Positions 7,649 to 16,413 are shown, numbered from the stretch's first letter. The stretch: 18,212 bases of DNA from Betaproteobacteria bacterium (GCA_009918225.1 RGEP01000013.1:1-18212), one strand, 5' to 3'. Translations and numbers: made by a program. The notes: generated from the letters alone by a model not told the origin.

Positions 7649-9154
7649 TCACGGCTCGGATGCTGGCACACCACGCCCATGCCGCGCCGCGCGTTCGCTC
7701 AAGGCATTGGGAAAGAACAAGGCCGTGAGGCTCTTGCTGTGCACCGGTGAAAAGCCCGTTCCGCCTGAGCCGTGCGAGGTGCCGGGTGGGGCGTCCCGTC
7801 GCCAATCCCGCACCCAGTGGATCTCATCGGCCACCTCCAGCAGACCCATGGTTTCTCGGTCCCCGATCAACAAGCCGTAGACCCGCAGGCCCAGTTCGGC
7901 GCGCGCCTGGTCCAGCTGGTCCAGGGTGGCGCGGGTGCAGCCGAACTCGCCATCGCTGATGATCAGCAGGTCGGCGCTGGCCCAGCGCTGTTCCTGAACG
8001 CGTTTGAGGGCACATTCAATTGGGGTCTGCACATCGGTGCCGCCGTCGAAGCCCTGGCCGACGAGCTCCATCAGGCGCTGAAAGCCTGCTGGGCTGAAGT
8101 CCAGCTCCCGTTCGATGATTTCCCCTGGACCGCCGAAGGCGATGAGTATGCAGCCGCGCCGCTCTTGCTGGGCCACGCGCGCAGCCTCCAGCATCACGGC
8201 CTTGGCGATGGACTCCGGCGCCCCTTGCATCGATCCCGAGGTGTCCAGGCAGAGGATGAAGGGCCCGCGCTCCAGGGGGGGTGCTTCCAGCGCCGCTGTG
8301 CGCTGGCGAACCACGGCCCAGGGGTCCGGTCGCCAGTCCACCAATTGGGCCTGGCTGTCGTAGGTGAGCAGCCGTGCCTCGGCCTTGCGTGCGCGCCACC
8401 ACTTGCGCAGCACCGGGTGGCGCAACTGCTGCAACTCGCTGCCCAGAAGCCGCTCAATGCGCTCGCCCAATCGAATGCCGCGCAGTTCACCGGGCGCGTC
8501 GGGCAGCACGGTCTCCACCGGCCTCAACCCCACAGGCGGGTTGGGGTTCTGCAGCAGGTTCGCGGATGGGGCCGCGTGCTTGCTTGACGCGGGGCGCTGC
8601 CGTGATCGGCCCACGCGGCGCAGCAGGGCCGCCAGCTCGGGGCGTTGGGCCATCAAGCCGGCCAGACGCCGGGCCTCATGCCACTCGCGGCTGCGCAAAT
8701 GCCCCTTGACCGCATCCCACCGCAGGTGATGGCCATCGCCCAGTCCCTGCAACAGGGCTTGGGCTTCTTCCCAATCAGCCCGCTCCACGGCCCACTCCGC
8801 CCGAAACGCCTCGGCCATGCGCGCAATGGCTGTGCTGCGGGCTTCGCCTTCATGCCGGTCGATGAGCCTATCGGCATGCCACAGCGCTGTGCGCAGCAGC
8901 TGCAAGGTGGTCTCTGGGTTGCCCTGTGTGAGGGCCGGCAGCTTCAAGTCTGCCGTGACCTGGCGCAGCGCAGTGGCCACCGGCGGGTCGCCCAGGTCGG
9001 CCTGGGTTTGCGGCAGTTCGCCGGCCAGCAGGCGGTCGCGCCAATGGGCCAGGTGCGACAGGCGTTGCTGCAGGTGGCCGCTGCTGCACACCAGCCCCGG
9101 CAACCACAGCTCACGCGCAAGGGCCTCGAGCAGCGCTGTCGGGTCGGCACTCAT
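7649..9154 (-). CDS. viaA: ViaA-like VWA-domain protein, partner of RavA
   Basis: The start chosen is ATG 9154, which overlaps the RavA stop by one base (TGATG) and gives a 501-residue protein beginning MSADPTALLEALA. ViaA of E. coli is 483 residues. The N-terminal half is helical with many Leu, Arg and Trp. The C-terminal von Willebrand A domain follows the ViaA-type lead-in RGPFILCLDTSGSM. It has the metal-site motif D304-T-S-G-S, the GGTD loop with the second ligand, and D401 in ISDGEF. In E. coli, ViaA stimulates the RavA ATPase and the pair acts on Fe-S/respiratory proteins such as Nuo and fumarate reductase; transfer of that role is inference. Past the usual end (WVRDWRR) there is an extra tail of about 50 residues with a VHSKSLTALFFPNAL stretch, which I believe occurs in betaproteobacterial homologues. 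Confidence 0.85.
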   Translation of the reverse strand: MSADPTALLEALARELWLPGLVCSSGHLQQRLSHLAHWRDRLLAGELPQTQADLGDPPVATALRQVTADLKLPALTQGNPETTLQLLRTALWHADRLIDRHEGEARSTAIARMAEAFRAEWAVERADWEEAQALLQGLGDGHHLRWDAVKGHLRSREWHEARRLAGLMAQRPELAALLRRVGRSRQRPASSKHAAPSANLLQNPNPPVGLRPVETVLPDAPGELRGIRLGERIERLLGSELQQLRHPVLRKWWRARKAEARLLTYDSQAQLVDWRPDPWAVVRQRTAALEAPPLERGPFILCLDTSGSMQGAPESIAKAVMLEAARVAQQERRGCILIAFGGPGEIIERELDFSPAGFQRLMELVGQGFDGGTDVQTPIECALKRVQEQRWASADLLIISDGEFGCTRATLDQLDQARAELGLRVYGLLIGDRETMGLLEVADEIHWVRDWRRDAPPGTSHGSGGTGFSPVHSKSLTALFFPNALSERAARHGRGVPASEP

Positions 9155-10653
9155 CACGGGGGAACGCTCATGGGCGTTGGCACATCGGCCAGGTCCTGGT
9201 CGACGGGCAAGGCGGCAAAGCCCTCTTCGGCCGCCAGAAGCCGGCTCACCAGGCTGTCCAGCAAGGCCACCCGCTCCACCAGGGGCGCCAGGGTGGCGTG
9301 GGCCAAGGACGGGGGCAACCACAGCCGGTCCACGAGTTGGCTGCGCAGCAAAGCCAAGGCCGTCTGTGCCTGATCCTGTGCCACCTGCACCGATTGCCGC
9401 AGCGCCTGCACCTGCCCCACACGGGCGCGAATGTGCAGCGGGCTCCAGCGCTTGCGCAAGCGCTCTTCCACGCGAGCCGAGTACAGGCGCAGCATTTCAC
9501 TGCCTTGGCCCGCGCCCTCAGCGCCACCGATGCTGCGCGCCAGGGCCATCTTGCCTGCGGCATCAGCCCCTTCTTCGGCCTGGGCGAGGGTTTCGATCTC
9601 CAACTGCTTCTCGAAAGCCTCTGCACTGTGGCGCCAGCCCGGCGCATCGGCTTCGGGTACCTGCATCACCTCCTGCTGCCACCAGCGCAGCACATGCGCC
9701 AGCCCTGCCGGGTCGGACGCGGTGACGAAGGCGGCCAGCCACAGATCGCAAGGCTCAACCGTGGCCCTTTGCTCTGCGGCGGCGGCCACGCGCAGGAGCC
9801 GGGCCAGGGCGCGCCAGCGCCGGTCCGATACGGCTGGCGCCTGGCCTGTGCGGTTTTCGGCGTGCGCCTGGGAAGGCGAATCGCCGCGTCCGGCCAACGG
9901 TGCAGCCGCCGGTTCGCTCAGAAGACGGCGCAAGGCGTGCAAGGCCTGCAGCGCGGCGGGGCTCAAGGCCACCGAGGCGGCGGCGGCTTGCACCGTTTGC
10001 CGGTCCTGCACACCCAGCGCTTGGCTGGCCTTGGCGCCGCCGGGCAGGCTGTGGGCCACCAGGGCATCAAAGGCCGCATCGCTGACGGGCTGCACCGGCA
10101 CCCTCAGCAAAAACCGGTCGTAGAAGGCCTGCAGGGCCTCGTCTTCAGGTGTTTCGTTGCTGGCACCCACCACCGTCACCAGGGGCACCGGTAGCCGGCA
10201 CGTACCGTTGTCGAAGACCCGCTCATTGAGGAGGGTCAACAAGGCATTCAGAATGGCCGAGTTCGCCTTGAACACCTCATCGAGGAAGGCCACCTGCGCC
10301 GTGGGCAGGTAACCCTCGACCAGACGCTCGTACCGGTCTTCCTCTAAGGCCTTGAGCGACAAGGGCCCGAAGAGCTCCTCGGGCGTGGAAAAACGTGTCA
10401 GCAGGCGCTCGAAGCAGACCGCAGCGCTGCTGCCTGGTGTGGCTTGGATCACGCCTTGCAGGCGACGGGCCAGTTCACTCTTGGCCGTGCCAGGCGGGCC
10501 CAGCAGCAACACATGCTCGCCGGCCACAGCGGCCAGCAACAGCAGCCGAGCGGCTGTATCGCGCTCCAAGAGCCCGGCCTCCAATTCCTCGACCATGGAG
10601 GACAGGGCGGCTGGGGCCGGCGCAGTCGCCTGGTCGCGTATGCCCGTGCTCAT
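9154..10653 (-). CDS. ravA: RavA-like MoxR-family AAA+ ATPase
   Basis: The 499-residue protein matches RavA (498 residues in E. coli) in length and order. It begins with the helix LLERDTAARLLLLAAVAGE. The AAA+ core follows: Walker A GPPGTAKS at 52-59, the family motif TRFSTPEELFGPLS at 86-99, Walker B VAFLDE at 121-126, sensor 1 ASNE around 164-167 and an arginine finger in YDRF at about 180. The lid shows the RavA-type SDRRWRALARLL. The C-terminal third is helical with Gln/Arg-rich coiled coil, corresponding to the RavA discoidal and triple-helix region. The ATG at 10653 has a GAGGTGG box just upstream and overlaps the MBL stop as ATGA. With the ViaA-like protein it should form a chaperone-like ATPase; substrates here are unknown. 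Confidence 0.88.
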   Translation of the reverse strand: MSTGIRDQATAPAPAALSSMVEELEAGLLERDTAARLLLLAAVAGEHVLLLGPPGTAKSELARRLQGVIQATPGSSAAVCFERLLTRFSTPEELFGPLSLKALEEDRYERLVEGYLPTAQVAFLDEVFKANSAILNALLTLLNERVFDNGTCRLPVPLVTVVGASNETPEDEALQAFYDRFLLRVPVQPVSDAAFDALVAHSLPGGAKASQALGVQDRQTVQAAAASVALSPAALQALHALRRLLSEPAAAPLAGRGDSPSQAHAENRTGQAPAVSDRRWRALARLLRVAAAAEQRATVEPCDLWLAAFVTASDPAGLAHVLRWWQQEVMQVPEADAPGWRHSAEAFEKQLEIETLAQAEEGADAAGKMALARSIGGAEGAGQGSEMLRLYSARVEERLRKRWSPLHIRARVGQVQALRQSVQVAQDQAQTALALLRSQLVDRLWLPPSLAHATLAPLVERVALLDSLVSRLLAAEEGFAALPVDQDLADVPTPMSVPP

Positions 10654-11576
10654 GCCAGCACCACCTCTTGCCCCTGAAGCTGCACGACGCCATCGTCCAC
10701 CAGGCTTTGCAGAATCCGGGGCACAAAGACCTGTGGCTCTTCACGCATCAAGCGGCAAACGGCCTCCCGCTGGGCCAGCGGACCCTCGGCCATCCAGGCG
10801 CAAAGGGCTTGGCGGTCTCGCCTGCGGTGCTCCAGCAGGTGAAACACCATCAGCGCACGCAAGGCGTGGCGAGCATGGTGGGCCGGGTGGGCCTGCAGGT
10901 GGCCCAGCCGCTGCCGGCTGATGGCCAAGGCATCGGCCACTTCACTGAAGGGCTCGCCGTGGCCCGGGATGACCACAGCCGGCTGCAGCGATTCAATCAA
11001 ATCCAAGGCGGCCAAAGCCGGGCCGAAGCCGTCTTGGCCCTCCAACTCGGGAAAGGTGATGGCCACTTTGCGGCGCCACAGGGCATCGCCCGAGATCAGC
11101 ACCCGGTGGTCAGCCTGATACAGCAGCACCGCGTCCGGATCATGGCCACCGGCACCATGCACCTGCCAGGTGTGCCCACCCAGCTCCAGTGCCTGGCCTG
11201 GCACCAAGGCTTCGTCTGCGTGGAAGGGATGGCAGGTTTGGCCGGTCAGCCGATAGGTCAACCGCTCTTGGTCCCAGCCGCGCACCTTGTCGAACGCAGC
11301 CTGCGGCACCCAGGTGCGCACCTGGGGCCAGCGGCTCTGCAGCGCTTGGTTGCCGCCGCAATGGTCGGAATGCAGGTGGGTATTGAGGATGCGGGCCAAG
11401 TTGCGGCCTTGCAGCGCGGCTTCCAGCAGGGCCACCGTTTGCGGCGCATGGCTGGAGTAGCCCGTGTCCACCACGCTGGCGCTGTGGGCCTGGGGGTCCA
11501 TAAAGACCACCTGGTTGGACGACAGCCAGTCGCGTTGCAGCACCTGCAGGTGCAAGGCGCTGAAGACCGAGGTCAT
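10650..11576 (-). CDS. MBL-fold metallo-hydrolase
   Basis: The 308-residue protein has the metallo-beta-lactamase fold metal site: THLHSDHCGG with H67, H69, D71 and H72, then GHDPDAV (His), SGDALW (bridging Asp) and PGHGEPF (last His). The catalytic domain ends near residue 225. A helical tail rich in His, Arg and Leu follows, resembling the winged-helix-like C-terminal region of LACTB2/glyoxalase II-like hydrolases. The substrate cannot be read from the sequence; thioesters, RNA or lactones are all possible for this group. The ATG at 11576 lies eight bases after the fadD stop and lacks a strong ribosome binding site. Its stop overlaps the RavA start by four bases, so it is probably co-translated with ravA and viaA. 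Confidence 0.9.
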   Translation of the reverse strand: MTSVFSALHLQVLQRDWLSSNQVVFMDPQAHSASVVDTGYSSHAPQTVALLEAALQGRNLARILNTHLHSDHCGGNQALQSRWPQVRTWVPQAAFDKVRGWDQERLTYRLTGQTCHPFHADEALVPGQALELGGHTWQVHGAGGHDPDAVLLYQADHRVLISGDALWRRKVAITFPELEGQDGFGPALAALDLIESLQPAVVIPGHGEPFSEVADALAISRQRLGHLQAHPAHHARHALRALMVFHLLEHRRRDRQALCAWMAEGPLAQREAVCRLMREEPQVFVPRILQSLVDDGVVQLQGQEVVLA

Positions 11577-11584
11577 GGTGCCGA

Positions 11585-13333
11585 TCAGCGGTCGCTGCGC
11601 AGCTCGCGGCGCAGGATCTTGCCCACGTTGCTCTTGGGCAGGTCGTCGCGGAACTCAATGATCTTGGGCCGCTTGTAGGCGGTGAAGTTCTCGCGGCAAT
11701 AAGCCGCGATATCGTCTTCGGAGATGCTGGCCCCGTCCTTCTTCACCACAAAGAGCTTGACCGCCTCGCCCGAGCGCTCGTCGGGGATGCCCACCGCGGC
11801 GCATTCGAGCACGCCCGGGTGCAGGCCGACGACCTGTTCGATTTCGGTGGGGTACACATTGAAGCCTGAGACCAGGATCATGTCCTTCTTGCGGTCGACG
11901 ATGCGCACATAGCCGCGCTCGTCCATGATGCCCACATCGCCACTCTTGAAGTAGCCATCGGGTGTCATCACCTTGGCCGTCTCGTCGGGGCGGTTCCAAT
12001 AGCCGGCCATCACCTGCGGGCCCTTGATGCAAATCTCACCGGGCTGGCCGATCGGCACATCGCGCCCGTCATCGTCGCGAATGGCAATCTCGGTGCTGGG
12101 AATGGGCAGGCCGATCGTGCCGCTGAACTCCTTCAAGTCCAGCCGGTTGGAGGTGGCCACGGGTGAGGTTTCCGACAAGCCATAGCCTTCCACCACGGGG
12201 CAGCCGGTGATGCGCATCCACTTCTCGGCGGTGGCCTGCTGTACCGCCATACCGCCCCCATTGCTCACCTTCAGGCCCGACCAATCAAGCTTGGCGAATT
12301 CGGGCTCATTGGCCAGTGCGTTGAACAGCGTGTTGACCGCTGGGAACATGTTCACCCTCACACTGCGCAGCGTGTTGATGAAGCCGGGAATGTCGCGCGG
12401 ATTGGGGATCAGCAGGTTCTGAGAGCCCATGCGCGCGCCCATCAGGTAGCAAATGGTCAAGGCGAAGATGTGATACAGCGGCAGTGCGCACACGATCACC
12501 AGCTGCTTGTGGCCGATTTCGTCGAGCTTGGGCTTGAACCAGGCTTCGGTCTGCAGCACATTGGCCACCACATTGCGGTGCAGCAGCGTGGCGCCCTTGG
12601 ACACGCCCGTGGTGCCGCCGGTGTACTGCAGGAAGGCGACGTCTTCGGGAGAAATGCTCGGCCGCTGCAAGGTGCGGCTGCGGCCCTGCTCCAGGGCGTG
12701 GCGCCAGCGCGTGACGGTGCGGCCGCCATCCAGCGGCAGCCGGTACTCGGGCACCATCTTGCGCAGGTGGCGCACCGCAAAGTTCACAAAGCGGCCCTTC
12801 CACCAACCGATCAGGTCACCCAAGCCGGTGACCACCACGTGCTTCACCTCGGTCTGGTCGATGGCCTCTTCCAAGGTGCTGGCGAAGTTCTCCAGCACGA
12901 TGATGGCCTTGGCACCGGAATCCTTGAGCTGGTGCTCCAGTTCGCGCGCGGTGTACAGCGGGTTCACGTTCACCACCGCGTAGCCCGCACGCAGCACGGC
13001 GGCAATGGCCACCATGTACTGGGGCACATTGGGCATCATCAAGGCCACCCGGTCGCCCTGCTGCAAGCCTGTGGACTGCAGCCAAGCCCCCAGAGATTGG
13101 GACAGCTGGTCGATCTGGCCGAAGGTCAGCGTGCGCTCCAAGCAGCGCGAGGCCGTGCGGTCGGCGTAGCGGCGCATCGAGTCTTCCAAGATGTCGACCA
13201 GCGTCAGGTGTTCCGGCACGTCCACCGTGGCGCCCACGCCGGGCGGGTAGTGTTCCAGCCAGGGCTGGGGGCTGTGTGCGGTATGGGCCGGGCTTGCGGC
13301 CTGGGCCGCGCGGGGCAGGTCGATGACGGTCAC
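11585..13333 (-). CDS. fadD: Long-chain fatty acid-CoA ligase (FadD)
   Basis: The 582-residue enzyme of the adenylate-forming family activates fatty acids to acyl-CoA by way of an acyl-AMP intermediate. The GTG at 13333, with GGAG six bases upstream, gives the expected N terminus (WLEHYPPGV about 25 residues in). The frame stays open further upstream without homology and that part was excluded. Visible motifs are the P-loop-like Y237-TGGTTGVSKG, the substrate-tunnel region CALPLYHIFALT, VSNGGGMAVQ, GYGLSETSPV, the hinge-linked DGYFKSGDVGIMDE, DRKKDMILVSGFNVYPTE, and the catalytic Lys near the C terminus in LPKSNVGKILRR. It is the first gene of the fadD-MBL-ravA-viaA series and is divergent from purT. 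Confidence 0.95.
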   Translation of the reverse strand: MTVIDLPRAAQAASPAHTAHSPQPWLEHYPPGVGATVDVPEHLTLVDILEDSMRRYADRTASRCLERTLTFGQIDQLSQSLGAWLQSTGLQQGDRVALMMPNVPQYMVAIAAVLRAGYAVVNVNPLYTARELEHQLKDSGAKAIIVLENFASTLEEAIDQTEVKHVVVTGLGDLIGWWKGRFVNFAVRHLRKMVPEYRLPLDGGRTVTRWRHALEQGRSRTLQRPSISPEDVAFLQYTGGTTGVSKGATLLHRNVVANVLQTEAWFKPKLDEIGHKQLVIVCALPLYHIFALTICYLMGARMGSQNLLIPNPRDIPGFINTLRSVRVNMFPAVNTLFNALANEPEFAKLDWSGLKVSNGGGMAVQQATAEKWMRITGCPVVEGYGLSETSPVATSNRLDLKEFSGTIGLPIPSTEIAIRDDDGRDVPIGQPGEICIKGPQVMAGYWNRPDETAKVMTPDGYFKSGDVGIMDERGYVRIVDRKKDMILVSGFNVYPTEIEQVVGLHPGVLECAAVGIPDERSGEAVKLFVVKKDGASISEDDIAAYCRENFTAYKRPKIIEFRDDLPKSNVGKILRRELRSDR

Positions 13334-13589
13334 GGGAACTCCGAAAACGAGGGAACAGGCCGCAGCGGCGGGGCGGATGCGGCCCGCGGCATGGTGGCGC
13401 GGGTGAGGCCGCTGTGCCACGGGGGTTCCCCCAGGGGCCTGCCAATCGCGGGAGTGTAGGGCTCGCCCACTCGTGTATGTCCCAGGTGCCGATGGGGTCA
13501 TCCGACTGCGGCGTTCAAGCATGCCCCGGCTGTCGACCCTCAGCGGCGCGCTTTGGATAGGATGCCGCTCCCACTTCGGAGAGCCCCTC
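13334..13589. promoter_or_regulatory. Divergent intergenic region fadD/purT
   Basis: This 256-base spacer must hold promoters for both fadD (minus) and purT (plus). On the plus strand a TAGGAT at 13558-13563 could serve as a -10 for purT, but no good -35 lies at the right distance. On the minus strand TACACT about 120 bases from fadD is a weak -10 candidate. A perfect GGGGG-TT-CCCCC palindrome lies at 13421-13432, too tight for a hairpin, and could be a protein site. No riboswitch was recognised. Confidence 0.4.
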
Positions 13590-14834
13590 ATGACCACCCT
13601 CGGCACCCCCCTGTCCCCTTCGGCCACCCGCGTCATGCTGTTGGGCGCGGGCGAACTGGGCAAGGAGGTGCTGATGGCCCTGCAGCGCCTGGGTGTGGAG
13701 ACCATTGCGGTGGACCGCTACGAGAACGCGCCGGGCCATCAGGTGGCGCACCGGGCACACACGATCACCATGAGTGATGCGCAGCAGCTGCGCGCACTCA
13801 TCGAGCGCGAGAAGCCCCTGATGGTGGTGCCCGAGATTGAAGCCATCGCCACAGCCGAGCTGCAGGCCCTGGAAGCCGAGGGCGTGGTGCGCGTGGTGCC
13901 CACCGCACGGGCCGCGCGCCTGACCATGGACCGCGAAGGCATCCGCCGCCTGGCAGCCGAAACCTTGGGCTTGGCCACCAGCCCCTATCGCTTCTGCGAT
14001 TCCTTGGAAGAGCTGCAGGCTGCGATTGACGGCAGCGACGGCCAGTCGCCGATTGGCTACCCCTGCATCGTCAAGCCGGTGATGAGTTCATCGGGCAAGG
14101 GCCAGAGCAAGATCGACACGCCTGCTGATGTGAAGACGGCTTGGGATTACGCCATGGCCGGTGGACGCGTGGCCAAGGGCCGGGTGATCGTGGAGGGCTT
14201 CATCGACTTTGACTACGAGATCACCCTGCTGACCGTGCGTGCCCGAGGCGCTGACGGCGCCATCCACACCCATTTCTGCGAGCCCATCGGCCACCAGCAG
14301 GTCAGCGGTGACTATGTGGAGAGCTGGCAACCCCAGCGCATGACGCCGGTGGCCCTGCAGCGCGCGCAGGCCATCGCCAAAGCCGTGACCGATGACCTGG
14401 GCCGCGGCCTGCAGGGCCAGCCCGACGGCTGTGGCCTGTACGGCGTGGAGCTCTTCATCAAGGGCGACGAGGTGTGGTTCAGCGAGGTCAGCCCCCGGCC
14501 TCACGACACCGGTCTGGTGACGTTGTGCACCCAATGGCAAAGCGAATTTGAACTGCACGCCCGCGCCATCCTGGGCCTGCCCGTGGACACCTCACTGCGC
14601 AACCCCGGGGCCAGCGCGGTGATCTATGGCGGCGTGGACGCGGCGGGCATTTCGTTTGCTGATGTCGACCAGGCCTTGGCCATCGAAGGCACGGACCTGC
14701 GCCTGTTCGGCAAGCCCGAGAGCTTCGTCAAGCGGCGCATGGGCGTGGCCTTGGCACGCGCGGCCGATGTCAACGAAGCCCGAGCCAAAGCCAAGCAGGC
14801 AGCGTCAAAGGTGCAGCCACACGCTCACCCATAA
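13590..14834 (+). CDS. purT: Formate-dependent phosphoribosylglycinamide formyltransferase (PurT)
   Basis: PurT is an ATP-grasp enzyme that makes formyl-GAR from GAR, formate and ATP, the folate-independent form of step three in purine synthesis. The 414-residue product has the N-terminal GAGELGKE nucleotide-fold loop at 19-26, VDRYENAPGHQVAHR at about 43-57, and the ATP-grasp segment K162-P-V-M-S-S-S-G-K-G-Q-S. The ATP-binding strand VEGFIDFDYEITLL follows, and the metal-ligand stretch FSEVSPRPHDTG includes Glu299. The ATG at 13590, preceded by GGAGAG, was chosen over an in-frame ATG at 13521 because homology begins just after it. The gene is convergent with amn, 73 bases away. Confidence 0.96.
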   Translation: MTTLGTPLSPSATRVMLLGAGELGKEVLMALQRLGVETIAVDRYENAPGHQVAHRAHTITMSDAQQLRALIEREKPLMVVPEIEAIATAELQALEAEGVVRVVPTARAARLTMDREGIRRLAAETLGLATSPYRFCDSLEELQAAIDGSDGQSPIGYPCIVKPVMSSSGKGQSKIDTPADVKTAWDYAMAGGRVAKGRVIVEGFIDFDYEITLLTVRARGADGAIHTHFCEPIGHQQVSGDYVESWQPQRMTPVALQRAQAIAKAVTDDLGRGLQGQPDGCGLYGVELFIKGDEVWFSEVSPRPHDTGLVTLCTQWQSEFELHARAILGLPVDTSLRNPGASAVIYGGVDAAGISFADVDQALAIEGTDLRLFGKPESFVKRRMGVALARAADVNEARAKAKQAASKVQPHAHP

Positions 14835-14873
14835 ACGCAAGGCCCCGCGAGTTGTTCGCGAAAAAATGGACTC

Positions 14874-14917
14874 CGACCCCATTGATGCGACCCGATTGAC
14901 GGCGACCTTATTGGAAG
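14874..14917. repeat. Three imperfect tandem repeats of 14-15 bases
   Basis: Units beginning at 14874, 14888 and 14903 share CGACC, two variable bases, then ATTG, with short variable tails. They fill much of the 73-base gap between the purT and amn stops and run into the last codons of amn. Function is unknown and the match is short, so chance is not excluded. Confidence 0.35.
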
Positions 14918-16413
14918 GCCACCTCGGCGAACGAGCGCAGCTTGCGTGAATGGAGCTGCCCCATGCCGGCACGGCGCAGCAGCTCGATGGCGCGAATGCC
15001 GATGCGCAGGTGCTGGTCCACGCGTTCGCGGTAGAAGGTGTTGGCCATGCCCGGCAGTTTGATTTCGCCGTGCAGGGGCTTGTCGCTCACACACAGCAAG
15101 GTGCCGTAGGGCACGCGGAAGCGAAAACCGTTGGCGGCAATCGTGGCGCTTTCCATGTCCAGGGCCACCGCACGGCTTTGGCTGAAGCGCCGTGCGGGCG
15201 TGCTGTGTGGTCCGCGGAAGGGCAGCAGTTCCCAGTTGCGGTTGTCGGTGGAGGCCACGGTGCCGGTGCGCAGCACCTTCTTGAGCTCATAGCCGCTTAA
15301 CTGCGTCACCTCGGCCACGGCGGTTTCCAAGGCCACTTGTACCTCGGCCAGCGCCGGGATGGGCACCCACAGCGGCAGCTCTTCATCCAGCACATGGTCT
15401 TCCCGCACATAGCCGTGGGCCAGCACGTAGTCGCCCAGCTGCTGGGTGTTGCGCAGGCCGGCGCAGTGGCCCAGCATCAGCCACACATGCGGGCGCAGCA
15501 CGGCGATGTGGTCGGAGATGTTCTTGGCGTTGGCCGGGCCCACGCCAATGTTGACCATGGTGATGCCGGAGTGCCCGGGGCGCACCAGGTGGTAGGCCGG
15601 CATCTGGGGCAGGCGGGGCGGCGCGGCGCCGCGCTCGTCACCCGGCTCAGCGGGCAGGCCGGTGCGGCGTGTCACCACATTGCCCGGCTCGATGAAGGCC
15701 TCATATTCGGAAGAAGGATCGGCCATCATCGCGTGCCCCAAGCGCACGAACTCGTCGATGTAAAACTGGTAATTGGTGAAGAGCACATAGTTCTGGAAGT
15801 GCTCAGGAACCGTGCCGGTGTAGTGGCGCAAGCGGTGCAGTGAATAGTCGATGCGTGGCGCGGTGAACAGCGACAGCGGTTCAGGCTCACCTGGCGCCGG
15901 GTCATAGGAACCATTGGCGATGCTGTCGTCCATCGCATGAAGGTCGGGCAGGTCGAACAGGTCGCGCAGCAGCAGCCGGCGCTCGGCGCTGAGCGAACCT
16001 TCCAGGTGCTCGTTCTCCCCGAGGGCGAAGTGCACCGGAATCGGCGTTTTGCTCACGCCCACCTCGAGTCCGCCCACGAGGTGCGCCCCGTGGTTCTTCA
16101 GCAGCAGCTCGAACTGCGTTCGGTAGTAGCTTGCAAACAGGTCGGGCCGCGTGAGCGTGGTCTCGTACAGGCCCGGCCCTGCAACGAAACCGTAGGCCAG
16201 GCGGGAATCAGCGCGGGCCACACTGTCGGTGCGCACCCGCAGCCGCGGATAGCAGGCCCGCACGCGCGAGCTGGGCGTTTCGCCTGCAACGAAGCGGCGG
16301 AGTTGGTCACGCAGGTGTTCAACCGCCGCGTCGTAGATGGCCCGGGCATGGGCCAGGGCGGCTTGCGGGTCGGTGAACGATTGGGGAGCGGAAAAAGGCA
16401 GTTGGGCGTCCAT
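14908..16413 (-). CDS. amn: AMP nucleosidase (Amn)
   Basis: Amn hydrolyses AMP to adenine and ribose 5-phosphate, adjusting the intracellular AMP pool. The 501-residue product is close to the 484 of E. coli Amn. An N-terminal AMP-nucleosidase domain (about 1-190, with YPRLRVRT and PIPVHFALGENEH) is followed by a purine-phosphorylase-like catalytic domain. That domain shows GITMVNIGVGPANAKNISD, WLMLGHCAGLR, the ribose-binding DMESATIAANGFRF and VSDKPLHGEIKLPGMAN. The start is the ATG at 16413. The frame is open further upstream to 16470, but that part contains the hairpin after the thiolase gene and is not conserved. It lies 66 bases after the thiolase stop on the same strand, and the hairpin between them may separate or modulate the two. 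Confidence 0.95.
   Translation of the reverse strand: MDAQLPFSAPQSFTDPQAALAHARAIYDAAVEHLRDQLRRFVAGETPSSRVRACYPRLRVRTDSVARADSRLAYGFVAGPGLYETTLTRPDLFASYYRTQFELLLKNHGAHLVGGLEVGVSKTPIPVHFALGENEHLEGSLSAERRLLLRDLFDLPDLHAMDDSIANGSYDPAPGEPEPLSLFTAPRIDYSLHRLRHYTGTVPEHFQNYVLFTNYQFYIDEFVRLGHAMMADPSSEYEAFIEPGNVVTRRTGLPAEPGDERGAAPPRLPQMPAYHLVRPGHSGITMVNIGVGPANAKNISDHIAVLRPHVWLMLGHCAGLRNTQQLGDYVLAHGYVREDHVLDEELPLWVPIPALAEVQVALETAVAEVTQLSGYELKKVLRTGTVASTDNRNWELLPFRGPHSTPARRFSQSRAVALDMESATIAANGFRFRVPYGTLLCVSDKPLHGEIKLPGMANTFYRERVDQHLRIGIRAIELLRRAGMGQLHSRKLRSFAEVAFQ

Noticed and set aside
7649..11576. MoxR/VWA/MBL set as an anti-phage defence island
   Set aside because: Sequence features fit the housekeeping RavA-ViaA pair, and no nuclease, toxin, mobile element or other defence gene is nearby.
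10395..11678. 427-codon plus-strand frame opposite the MBL and RavA genes
   Set aside because: It runs across two well-supported genes and their junction and has His/Gln-rich low-complexity composition typical of antisense frames.
13421..13432. GGGGG-TT-CCCCC as an RNA hairpin
   Set aside because: A two-base loop cannot close a stable stem; at most it is a palindromic DNA site.
14846..14866. CGCGA-GTTGT-TCGCG hairpin followed by six A
   Set aside because: For purT the stem is followed by A rather than T, and for amn the T-run comes before the stem, so it does not fit an intrinsic terminator on either strand.
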